This document shows, piece by piece, positions 1-6,800 of a stretch of 13,051 bases of DNA. Within the stretch, counting starts at the first letter, position 1; each line of letters opens with the position of its first letter. The position numbers and the translations under genes are program-made. Under the pieces are notes generated by a model. That model was not told the origin of the DNA. It searched no databases and saw nothing but the letters and a program-made list of their open reading frames with translations. The DNA is from Candidatus Anaerobutyricum stercoripullorum (GTDB lineage Bacteria > Bacillota > Clostridia > Lachnospirales > Lachnospiraceae): assembly GCA_019114885.1 (NCBI GenBank), contig DXEQ01000059.1:1-13051 (forward strand), read 5' to 3'.

Positions 1-31
1 GTAAGGCAGAAACATAGAGTGAATATATTTT

Positions 32-38
32 GGAGGTG
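32..38 (+). promoter_or_regulatory. Ribosome binding site that fixes the rpsT start
   Basis: A GGAGGTG sequence lies seven bases before a TTG codon at 45. This spacing selects TTG 45 over the in-frame upstream TTG at 30, which overlaps the site itself and has no Shine-Dalgarno sequence of its own. Confidence 0.8.
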
Positions 39-44
39 TACAGA

Positions 45-308
45 TTGGCTAACATCAAATCTGCAAAGAAAAGAATCTCAGTAATTGAGAAAAAAACATT
101 AAGAAATAAGATGATCAAGTCTAAAGTAAAAACATGTATCAAAAAGGTAGAGGCTGCCATCGCACAGAACGACAAAGAGGCAGCAAGCGCAGCATTACAG
201 GTTGCGATCTCCGAGATCAGCAAGGCTGCATCCAAGGGTATCTACCACAAGAATACCGCTTCAAGAAAGATTGGCCGTCTCACAAAGGCTGTCAACAAGA
301 TCGCGTAA
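45..308 (+). CDS. rpsT: 30S ribosomal protein S20 (RpsT)
   Basis: S20 is a small basic primary-binding protein of the 30S subunit that contacts 16S rRNA. The protein starts (M)ANIKSAKKR, the typical S20 N-terminus, and is rich in Lys and Arg in long helices. It ends TKAVNKIA, giving 87 residues, which is the normal family length. The start is TTG at 45, preceded by GGAGGTG; an extension to TTG 30 would add five residues not typical of S20. The gene is convergent with holA, a neighbour seen in many Firmicutes (comEC-holA-rpsT in Bacillus). Its promoter lies outside the window. A strong intrinsic terminator follows about 30 bases after the stop, so it is probably monocistronic. The rare start codon may cap or regulate expression. 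The identification is certain. Confidence 0.97.
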   Translation: MANIKSAKKRISVIEKKTLRNKMIKSKVKTCIKKVEAAIAQNDKEAASAALQVAISEISKAASKGIYHKNTASRKIGRLTKAVNKIA

Positions 309-339
309 GTTTTTACAGGCGAATAATACAATATAATTC

Positions 340-378
340 AACCCGGAAAGAGCGGCTGCTTTCCGGGTTCTTTTTTTA
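340..378 (+). terminator. Rho-independent terminator of rpsT
   Basis: An 11-bp perfect stem (AACCCGGAAAG at 340-350 with CTTTCCGGGTT at 359-369) surrounds an 8-base loop and is followed by C and a run of seven T. It lies about 30 bases after the rpsT stop. On the minus strand the same stem lacks a clean U-run, so it is mainly a plus-strand terminator, although it could slow holA transcription from the other side. Confidence 0.92.
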
Positions 379-436
379 TCCATAGCATCTCTGATTTTTG
401 TATATCTCACAAGAAATGCAACTCTTTCCGGGTTCT
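359..436. repeat. Direct repeat of the terminator 3' arm
   Basis: The 13-base sequence CTTTCCGGGTTCT occurs at 359-371, where it forms the 3' arm of the rpsT terminator, and again exactly at 424-436. The second copy is followed by CTCCC and six T. The 5' arm at 340-350 could pair with either copy, so the second could act as a backup terminator with a larger loop, or be a relic of a duplicated terminator. Confidence 0.7.
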
Positions 437-473
437 CTCCCTTTTTTGACTTCTCCGTCCTTACCGGACAGAT

Positions 474-1469
474 TCATGGGGCAATCCTCTCCGACAACCC
501 CACGATCAGCGTCTCCACTCCAATCTGGTCTCCGATGCGCCCGGTCTTGATCTCCTCTTCCACCTGGATACAGGAGGCAATGCAGTGCTCCAGCATCGCG
601 AGGGTATATCCCCGAAGCTGCGACGCATTTTTCCGGATGGCAAAAACAGGAATCCCTGCTGCCTGTGCGATATCTTTATCCGGCTTGTGAAGATTCCGCA
701 TGTTGGAGATCAGAAGCAGGATGCGGTACTGCCGCACGATCAAAAACAGGATGCGCATGGGCGGTTCTTTCAGCAGAATCAGGTCGTCATAGTAGGCGAG
801 AGCCCGCCGTTTATCCCCCTCGGCGATGGCCGCCACCAGGTCAAAGATCTTATTTTGTACCTCGCCGGAAGTGATGGCCTCGATATCTTCCCGTATGATC
901 TCCGGCCGCTCGCCCACATAAGAGATGAGTTTATCCGTCTCATTCTTTATCTGGAACATATCGTCTCCCACCCGCTCCAGAAACAGCCGGACGTCGCTCT
1001 CCCGAATCTTCTTTTTCTCTTTGGCAAGGAGCGCGGCCACCCATCGCATGAGCACCTTCTCCGTCTGATCTTTTTTCAGAAACTCTCCCACATACCCGTT
1101 TTTCTTTATCCACTTGTATATCTTTGTGCGCTTGTCCGCCTCCGGTTCCACAAGAATCATACAGGTGGTATCCGGCAGTTTATTTAAGATATCCAAAAAA
1201 GCCTCCTTGCCGGACTTGAGGATTCCTGTCCGGTCCAGGAGAATCACCCTCTTTTCAGCAAACAGCGGAAACGTCTGGGACAACTCCCTAAGCTGCTGCA
1301 GATCCACCTTGCTCTCCTCAAAAACCGCATAGTTCATCTCGTCCCCATCCGCCACCAGAGCATGAAGCAGCAGCTGTTTTGCCTGAAGAATCAGGTAGCT
1401 CTCATCCCCGGTCAACAGGTATACCTTATGAAATTCCCTTTCTTTGATCTGTCGTCTGATTTCTTTCAT
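474..1469 (-). CDS. holA: DNA polymerase III delta subunit (HolA)
   Basis: HolA is the clamp-loader subunit that opens the beta sliding clamp so that it can be placed on primed DNA. The N-terminus (KEIRRQIKEREFHKVYLLTG then DESYL) matches the delta subunit opening. A helical middle (around residues 195-235, with GEVQNKIFDLVAAIAEGD) and a C-terminal helical collar region with LIVRQYRILL follow, as in the family. From ATG 1469 the protein has 331 residues, a normal length. An in-frame ATG at 1487 would add six residues (MDGKNK) but has no Shine-Dalgarno; ATG 1469 has GGA nine bases upstream and gives the usual MKEI start, so I prefer it without certainty. The gene lies downstream of comEC on the same strand and faces rpsT. 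It has its own promoter-like sequence (1518-1546). No convincing terminator follows its stop. Confidence 0.94.
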   Translation of the reverse strand: MKEIRRQIKEREFHKVYLLTGDESYLILQAKQLLLHALVADGDEMNYAVFEESKVDLQQLRELSQTFPLFAEKRVILLDRTGILKSGKEAFLDILNKLPDTTCMILVEPEADKRTKIYKWIKKNGYVGEFLKKDQTEKVLMRWVAALLAKEKKKIRESDVRLFLERVGDDMFQIKNETDKLISYVGERPEIIREDIEAITSGEVQNKIFDLVAAIAEGDKRRALAYYDDLILLKEPPMRILFLIVRQYRILLLISNMRNLHKPDKDIAQAAGIPVFAIRKNASQLRGYTLAMLEHCIASCIQVEEEIKTGRIGDQIGVETLIVGLSERIAP

Positions 1470-1517
1470 CTTATTCTTTCCATCCATGCTTTTTGGTATG
1501 TGCTTTTCGCTTACTCT

Positions 1518-1546
1518 ATACTATCACAGGCCCTCTCATTTGTGAA
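1518..1546 (-). promoter_or_regulatory. Putative sigma-A promoter for holA
   Basis: Read on the minus strand, TTCACA (1541-1546) and TAGTAT (1518-1523) are separated by 17 bases. The -10 is preceded by TGA, making an extended -10 (TGnTAGTAT). The predicted transcript starts near 1511, 24 to 42 bases before the two candidate holA starts. This would let holA be expressed independently of the competence genes. Confidence 0.55.
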
Positions 1547-1579
1547 TACACAGATACGATTCCGGATATCCGCCAAAAC

Positions 1580-1652
1580 GGGAAGCGCCCCTGCTCCTAT
1601 GAACCATTTTCCAGATGGGAAGCAACCCTGTTCTTATGAACCATTTTCCAGA
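1580..1652. repeat. Tandem duplication of the comEC 3' end
   Basis: Two 36-base units, 1580-1615 and 1617-1652, lie at a period of 37 and match at 32 of 36 positions. The unit at 1617-1652 contains the last codons and TAA stop of comEC. The unit at 1580-1615, just downstream, would also encode LENGS followed by a stop (TAG), but in a different frame because the period is not a multiple of three. It looks like a small local duplication of the gene's end. Confidence 0.85.
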
Positions 1653-4249
1653 AATGTACGGACCGCCCACTGTTTCCCGTCTGTTTCCACGAAGATTGCG
1701 CCGTTTTCTGCGGTCTCATAAACGTCTGTGCCGCAGTCACGAAGCCGCTCTAACGTCTCCTCATGGGGATGTCCGTACCGGTTGTGTTCTCCGGCGGAGA
1801 TGAGCGCCGTATGAGGATGGATCAGCTTAAGAAACCGCTCTCCCGTCGAATACCGGGAGCCGTGGTGGGCGACCTTCAGAAGCTCCACTCCCGGATTCTG
1901 CCCATCCTGTCCCAAAAGTCCCGATTCCAGATACGAACACAAGGCTTCCTCCCCTTCCTTTTCCAGATCTCCGGTAAAGAGCGCGTCGAAGCCATCATAT
2001 TGCAGATAAAAGACAAGGGAGGCGGCGTTCTTATCCTCGCTCTCAAATCCGGCATACGGATGCAGACAGCGCAAGGTGGGGCCGCTGCCGCCGTCCTTTG
2101 CGAAAAGAGCGCCGCTACTCTGTCCCGCGAACCGGATGCTGTCGCCACGCTCCATATAGATTACTTCCGCTCCGGCTTTCTCCGCCTGCGACGCGAATGC
2201 TTCCAGTTCTTCGGCCACACCTTGTTCTTTGCCGTCCTGCGCGGACTTCTCTCCCTGCGACGCGAAGGCTTCCCCGGCGTCTCCCCTGCCGCCGGGACTC
2301 TCCGCCGCGGCGGGAAGAAGCACCCGCCGGATGGGATATCCCATGGCAAAAAGTTCTTCGATGCCGGAAATGTGGTCGGCATCCATGTGGGTGGCCACCA
2401 CATAGTCAATCTCCGCGATACCGTAATAGCGCAGGGCAGGCGCGATCACGTACTGACCCACTGCCTGGCGGGAAGTGCTGCCGCCGTCAATCAGTACATT
2501 TTCTCCTCCGGAAAGCTGCAGCAGGATGCTGTCGCCCTGTCCCACATCCAGCATGGTGACGCGAAGCGGACCGGACGGCGCCAGGACAAACCACAACCCC
2601 ATAAGGAGGAGCGCCCGCAGACCGAGACGCCAGCGCCTCCTGTACCAGATATAGAGCAGCAGACCTTCCAGCAGGTAGAGAATCCCCATCTCCAAAAGGG
2701 TGGGACAGCCGGCCGTCCACACCGCGCCGGGAAGCTGGCGCATGTGTTCCAGAAAGAAATCAAAGAATCCCAGCACGCCGACAGCGGGAAGAAAGAGACC
2801 TCTCGTCAACATCGTTCCCGCCCACTCTGCCACGGGGAGCAGAAACACACCCACCGTTCCCGCCACAATGCCGCTGACCATCATGGGCGTCATACAGGGG
2901 ATGACGATCAGATTAATCAGCACACTGTACGGAGAAAATGTATAGAACACCCGCAGTACCACCGGCAGAGTCACCGCGCTGATAACCACGCTGGACAGCA
3001 GCGCGTTCCCCATTCTCCTCCTCCAGCGGGCAAATCTTCGTATCCTGCCGTCCTCCTCCCCCTTTCGCTTTTTTGCCAGTTCTTTTACCCAGGGAAGGAC
3101 GTAACCGATGGCAAACACTGCCGCAAAGGACATCTGACAGCCGCCTTCCAACAGCCGCCAGGGCGATTCCAGAAGCATGAGAACGCCTGCCAGACTCATG
3201 GAGGAAGTCATGTCATACCCCGCGCCGAAGTATTCCGCCCCGAGAAAGACCCCGTACATGATGACCGCCCGGAGGATGGAATTACCAAAACCGGTCAGAC
3301 AGCCGTAAAAGATCAGCAAAAGCAGCCCGCCCGCGCAGGCCGGTCCATAGGGCAGCTTCCGCTTTCGCAAAAAACGAAACCAGCTTCCCGCCATGATAGA
3401 TACATGCAGTCCGGAGACTGACAGCAGATGTGCCACTCCGTTTTCTTCATACCGCAGTTTTTGTTCCTCAGAGAGCGCCCCCTTATCTCCCAGAACCATG
3501 GCGTGGAGCAGGGCGGCATAATCCTCCCCCAGAATCCGGTCATACACGCCGGCGACGGCTCTGCGCACCCAAAAGGCGATTCTTGTAAGCGACAGTCCGC
3601 CCCTTTTCACACAGACGAAAGAATCCGCAAAAAACTGACAGGATATCCCTTTGGACTGGTAATAGACCTGGCTGTTGAACTCGCCCGGATTTGCAGGTTG
3701 GGACAGAGCGGTCAGTTCCCCCTGACAGACAATCCAGTCCCCCGGCTGCAGCTGACCCATCCCCTCTTTCAGGTGAAAAACGCGGCAATCCCCCCGCACA
3801 TCCTCTGTATTGCCCTCACCTTTCGCCGGCGTGGAACTTCTGGTAGCGTACCGTACATTTTCAGAGGCGGAACCATTCTTCCCCTCGTCCGTCCTCCCGG
3901 AACTTCCCGGGATATACTCTACATTTTCCAGAGTGATATCGTACTCTCCTTCTTTGTCCACCTGTAAAAATGTAATCCTGCCCCGGATACTTCCCTCCAC
4001 CGGCAGCATGATATCCGCCAGCGGCTCTCGGTTCTCCCACGCATGTAAGAACAGAAGAAATCCCAGCAGAGATGCCGCAGAAAATATCCACAGACAAAAA
4101 AAGCTCCGCTTTTTTCGCCAAAGCAGAGTCAAACACCCTGTCAGCAAAAAAAGCAGAGCCGGAAATAACCCACCTTTAAAGCCGAATGATATGGCGGCGG
4201 CCTCTCCAAGCGCAAGCCCGATCAAACACGGAAATAAAGGTCTTTTCAT
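1634..4249 (-). CDS. comEC: ComEC/Rec2 DNA-uptake channel
   Basis: ComEC forms the inner-membrane channel through which single-stranded DNA enters during transformation. All three parts are visible in 871 residues: N-terminal membrane segments and an OB-like region (about 1-215, with VEGSIRGRI and DWIVCQGEL); the competence membrane domain (about 235-555) with the hallmark HLLSVSGLHVS at 274-284; and a C-terminal metallo-beta-lactamase domain (about 560-871). The last carries LDVGQGDS (567), IDGG (587), the metal-binding HMDADH (621-626), FTGD (758) and AHHGS (794), so its nuclease-like site looks intact. The ATG at 4249 is preceded by GAGG at a good distance. Between about 648 and 695 sits a charged insert with the repeated peptide EAFASQxEK. 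The gene lies downstream of a GerMN lipoprotein gene across a structured 110-base leader; holA follows. Long plus-strand open frames opposite it are shadows. Whether the host is naturally transformable cannot be judged here. Confidence 0.96.
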   Translation of the reverse strand: MKRPLFPCLIGLALGEAAAISFGFKGGLFPALLFLLTGCLTLLWRKKRSFFCLWIFSAASLLGFLLFLHAWENREPLADIMLPVEGSIRGRITFLQVDKEGEYDITLENVEYIPGSSGRTDEGKNGSASENVRYATRSSTPAKGEGNTEDVRGDCRVFHLKEGMGQLQPGDWIVCQGELTALSQPANPGEFNSQVYYQSKGISCQFFADSFVCVKRGGLSLTRIAFWVRRAVAGVYDRILGEDYAALLHAMVLGDKGALSEEQKLRYEENGVAHLLSVSGLHVSIMAGSWFRFLRKRKLPYGPACAGGLLLLIFYGCLTGFGNSILRAVIMYGVFLGAEYFGAGYDMTSSMSLAGVLMLLESPWRLLEGGCQMSFAAVFAIGYVLPWVKELAKKRKGEEDGRIRRFARWRRRMGNALLSSVVISAVTLPVVLRVFYTFSPYSVLINLIVIPCMTPMMVSGIVAGTVGVFLLPVAEWAGTMLTRGLFLPAVGVLGFFDFFLEHMRQLPGAVWTAGCPTLLEMGILYLLEGLLLYIWYRRRWRLGLRALLLMGLWFVLAPSGPLRVTMLDVGQGDSILLQLSGGENVLIDGGSTSRQAVGQYVIAPALRYYGIAEIDYVVATHMDADHISGIEELFAMGYPIRRVLLPAAAESPGGRGDAGEAFASQGEKSAQDGKEQGVAEELEAFASQAEKAGAEVIYMERGDSIRFAGQSSGALFAKDGGSGPTLRCLHPYAGFESEDKNAASLVFYLQYDGFDALFTGDLEKEGEEALCSYLESGLLGQDGQNPGVELLKVAHHGSRYSTGERFLKLIHPHTALISAGEHNRYGHPHEETLERLRDCGTDVYETAENGAIFVETDGKQWAVRTFLENGS
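2185..2273. repeat. Short in-frame repeat inside comEC
   Basis: A 20-base sequence at 2185-2204 recurs at 2254-2273 with one mismatch, 69 bases (23 codons) apart. On the coding strand both copies encode EAFASQ (residues 660-665 and 683-688). They flank a low-complexity, Glu/Gln/Ala-rich insert in the metallo-beta-lactamase domain. Confidence 0.8.
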
Positions 4250-4359
4250 ATTTTCCTCTTTCCTGACGCACTGGCTGCGTCAATAATGGTAGATTTGGAA
4301 GTAAACTTCCAAACTTTCCTCCTGTGCGCGGCACACTGCCGCCGCACATCTGTCCTGTT
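4250..4359 (-). promoter_or_regulatory. Structured leader between the GerMN gene and comEC
   Basis: In transcript order this leader holds three hairpins: 4324-4347 (nine base pairs with one bulged G, five-base loop), 4294-4313 (TTTGGAAGT and ACTTCCAAA around a two-base loop) and 4264-4282 (TGACGCA and TGCGTCA, five-base loop). None is followed by a U-run, so they do not look like terminators. The 4294-4313 dyad could equally be a protein-binding operator. GAGG just before ATG 4249 is the comEC ribosome site. No clear promoter was seen. Confidence 0.5.
4280..4312 (-). other. Possible 10-codon upstream ORF before comEC
   Basis: A perfect AGGAGG (4318-4323 on the plus coordinates) stands five bases before a TTG that opens the frame MEVYFQIYHY, ending in TGA at 4280-4282. 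Three of ten residues are Tyr. The TTG lies in one arm of the 4294-4313 dyad and the stop lies at the start of the 4264-4282 hairpin. The next start downstream is comEC at 4249. This could be a leader peptide coupled to comEC translation, or a chance ORF; nothing beyond position and the strong ribosome site supports it. Confidence 0.3.
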
Positions 4360-5346
4360 CTATTGTTTTGTTCCCTTTATGGCACTGTCCACCAGAGAAT
4401 AATCGTTGGTCATCATCAGATGAAAGGAATCGAAGTCCCGCAGGGATTCCATCTTCTCCCCATCCACCGTAAACTGCACGGAGGTGGCGTTGCCCAGAGC
4501 CGTAATGCTGTTTACCATGGCGTAGACCATGACCTTCTCCTCCACGCCGGGAAGTGCATTCTCGATATCTTTGCTCAGATCCACATAGCAGACGCCGTTG
4601 TGGATCTGCGTCTGATTGATGGTCAGATCCGACGGCAGAGGACTCTGCATATCCGTATTCTCCGGAGCCGTCATGAGTTCCAGAAGAACCCGGGTCTCCA
4701 TGGGCATGTTGTCGTCCGCCGAAAGCTCCGTCTTATACTCGATCAGTCCGCTGCCTTCCATGTCGGCATAATACAGTGTCACATTCTCCTCACTGTCATA
4801 CAGGCTGTCCGCCTCCTCCTCCAGAATGAAGGTGTCCTTTGTCATGGGACCAATGGGATTATCATCGCTGTCCAGCAGACTGTCTCCGTTGATGGTAAAA
4901 CGTACCGACTCCACCCCGTCGATCTGCACGAGGGACTTCACCATGGCCGCCCGCAGCAGGATGGCTTCCGCCGCATCCAGCTGGCGATATCCCACGCCCA
5001 GGTCCACGGTCTCTTCCACACCGTCTATGGATATGGAGTTGACGACCACATCGTCATAGATGGCCGGCTTATAGATCTCCGTGTGGCTGTCTTCCGTATC
5101 GGAGAGACGGGAGACCACCTCATAGGACGCCAGCAAAGGATCCTCCGTATTCTCCAGCGTATAATCCACCGTGTGAAAGCTGTCCTCATCGGCGTCCAGA
5201 TAATACAGCCGGATCACACCGTCCCCGATACTCTCCTGTCCGGATGTATCCTCTTCGGAGTCTGCCGCCGAAGCACATCCTGCGACGAGAATCCCGAAGA
5301 GCACAAGAAGGAGCAGCAGATATCCAGTTTTTCTATGATCACGCAT
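4360..5346 (-). CDS. Lipoprotein with two GerMN domains
   Basis: From ATG 5346 the protein has 328 residues. It starts with a basic n-region (MRDHRK), a Leu-rich core and the lipobox LVAGC, with Cys24 as the predicted lipidated residue, so it should be anchored on the outer face of the membrane. Two GerMN-type units follow: about 44-170 (VIRLYYLDADEDSF to GVESVRFTINGD) and about 187-305 (VTLYYADMEG, then GVCYVDLSKD, NSITALGNATSVQFTVDG). An AAGGAG sits before ATG 5346; a longer in-frame TTG start at 5373 would overlap the kinase gene and has no such site. The kinase stop is 19 bases upstream, so the two are surely co-transcribed. GerMN domains occur in germination protein GerM and in actinobacterial LpqB, the partner of the MtrB kinase. 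I infer a sensory or accessory role for the adjacent kinase; a role in the cell envelope or spores is the alternative. Confidence 0.85.
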   Translation of the reverse strand: MRDHRKTGYLLLLLVLFGILVAGCASAADSEEDTSGQESIGDGVIRLYYLDADEDSFHTVDYTLENTEDPLLASYEVVSRLSDTEDSHTEIYKPAIYDDVVVNSISIDGVEETVDLGVGYRQLDAAEAILLRAAMVKSLVQIDGVESVRFTINGDSLLDSDDNPIGPMTKDTFILEEEADSLYDSEENVTLYYADMEGSGLIEYKTELSADDNMPMETRVLLELMTAPENTDMQSPLPSDLTINQTQIHNGVCYVDLSKDIENALPGVEEKVMVYAMVNSITALGNATSVQFTVDGEKMESLRDFDSFHLMMTNDYSLVDSAIKGTKQ

Positions 5347-5365
5347 CGCTTTCTCTCCTTCCCGG

Positions 5366-6772
5366 TCATCCAAGGTAATTCAGTGGGATGCGGATGATGA
5401 ACGTCGCACCCTCGCCTTCCTTGCTGTGCACCCGAATCGAACCTTTGTGAAGCAGGATGACATTTCTCGAGATGGCCAGACCAAGACCGGTCCCTCCGGT
5501 CTCTCTGGAACGGGCCTTGTCCACCCGGTAGAATCTCTCGAAAATCTGTTCCTGACAGTCCTCCGGTATGCCGACGCCGGTATCCTTCACCCGAATATAG
5601 AAGAACTTATGGTCTCCGTTTAACGAAACGTCCACCTTACCGCCGTCGTGGTTATATTTCACCGCATTTTCAATGATGTTGTTGCAGGCAAGCGAGAGCT
5701 TGACCTCGTCCACCTCCGCCGTCACCTGCCGCATGGTCTCCAGACGGATGGTGATATTGCGCTTCTCCGCGATCGGAGAGATCCGCTTCAGGAGCACCTC
5801 CAGCATCTCGTTGATATTTGTCGGCGCAATATTGAGATCCGCCCTTGTCTTGTCCATCTTGACGAGGGTCAGCAGATCATTGATGATCTGGTTCTCTCTG
5901 TCAATCTCATGAACGATATCGTTCATAAAATCCGCGTAAATCTCCGCCGGTACATTTTCCTGTGTCAGCAGGGAATCCGCCAGAATCTTCATGGATGTGA
6001 TCGGCGTCTTCAACTCATGAGACACATTGGAGACAAACTCCTGCCGGGAGTTCTCCAGCTCCTTATACCGGTTGATGATCCGGTTAAAGGATGTGGACAT
6101 ACGGTAAAACTCCTGGAATCCGGTCTCCGGCAGACTCTCCTCCTGATGACCTTCCGCAATGATATCCAGTTCTCTTTGCATGTTCTGGAAACGGCGTCGC
6201 ATGAACATGACCAGAAAAATGGTGACGATCAGCGTGATCAGGAAAAACAGCCCGATCAGCGTCGCGCGCTGAGTATAGAGATAATAGAGCATCTCCGTGA
6301 TGTCATCCATGGAAGAAATGCCGATCACCACGGCCTCCACCTCTCCGTTCTCCTGATTGTTCACGGCGGAGAGCACCTGGATATTGCTGTCGGCAAGACT
6401 GTAATCCACATCTTTCCCGTCAAAGGCGTCGATCAGTTCATCCGTCACATAATATTGTCCGTAATTCTTATTGTACGTATCCGCGAGGATCTCAAAATGA
6501 TCGTCAATAATCAGGATCCTCCCGCTGATATCATTGGCGAGCTGTTCCAGCTCGTATATATTCGCTCCCCGGTTATCCGATGTATCGCCCATACTGTAGG
6601 CGCTGATTCCGTTTAAGACCAGCTGATTGGCGAGAATCGTACACTGCCTCTCCACATAGGAAGCCTTCTCCTCCACAGCCTTCTTCTCATAGGAACGGAC
6701 CATATGGTCCGTGGCCATGGACAAAAAAATGTTAAACATGAGCATACATATGATCCCCACCACATAGGTCAT
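5366..6772 (-). CDS. Membrane sensor histidine kinase (HAMP-HisKA-HATPase)
   Basis: The protein senses a signal at the membrane and phosphorylates its partner regulator. From ATG 6772 it has 468 residues: membrane segment 1 (about 2-20), an extracellular sensor region (about 25-168), segment 2 (about 171-191), HAMP (about 192-243), the HisKA dimerisation domain with SHELKTP and phospho-acceptor His252, then the ATPase domain with N box NNIIENAVKYN (364-374), G1 DTGVGI (397-402), F box FERFYR (411-416) and G2 GGTGLGL (426-432). All catalytic motifs are intact. No PAS domain separates HAMP from HisKA, unlike Bacillus WalK. ATG 6772 has no Shine-Dalgarno and leaves no positive residues before segment 1. 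The frame remains open upstream and reads ISQKKFFRFIP from an ATT at 6803-6805 that overlaps the regulator's stop, so the true start may be there. The regulator gene lies just upstream and the GerMN gene 19 bases downstream. Confidence 0.93.
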   Translation of the reverse strand: MTYVVGIICMLMFNIFLSMATDHMVRSYEKKAVEEKASYVERQCTILANQLVLNGISAYSMGDTSDNRGANIYELEQLANDISGRILIIDDHFEILADTYNKNYGQYYVTDELIDAFDGKDVDYSLADSNIQVLSAVNNQENGEVEAVVIGISSMDDITEMLYYLYTQRATLIGLFFLITLIVTIFLVMFMRRRFQNMQRELDIIAEGHQEESLPETGFQEFYRMSTSFNRIINRYKELENSRQEFVSNVSHELKTPITSMKILADSLLTQENVPAEIYADFMNDIVHEIDRENQIINDLLTLVKMDKTRADLNIAPTNINEMLEVLLKRISPIAEKRNITIRLETMRQVTAEVDEVKLSLACNNIIENAVKYNHDGGKVDVSLNGDHKFFYIRVKDTGVGIPEDCQEQIFERFYRVDKARSRETGGTGLGLAISRNVILLHKGSIRVHSKEGEGATFIIRIPLNYLG

Positions 6773-6800
6773 GGGAATAAACCGGAAAAACTTTTTCTGA

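Noticed and set aside
457..469. Small hairpin (GTCC-TTACC-GGAC) just after the holA stop
   Set aside because: Only four base pairs and no T-run on the minus strand, so it does not qualify as a holA terminator.
1488..1633. Search for a comEC terminator before holA
   Set aside because: Only weak, bulged stems without a T-run were found, so read-through into holA remains likely.
1763..3421. Long plus-strand open frame (552 codons) opposite comEC
   Set aside because: It lies wholly antisense to a well-supported comEC; the translation is rich in His, Arg and Gln with no recognisable domain, as expected of a shadow frame in G/C-rich coding DNA.
4324..5397. Plus-strand open frame (357 codons) opposite the GerMN gene
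   Set aside because: Its sequence is His/Ile/Leu-rich shadow translation; the opposite strand has a lipobox, GerMN motifs and a good ribosome site.
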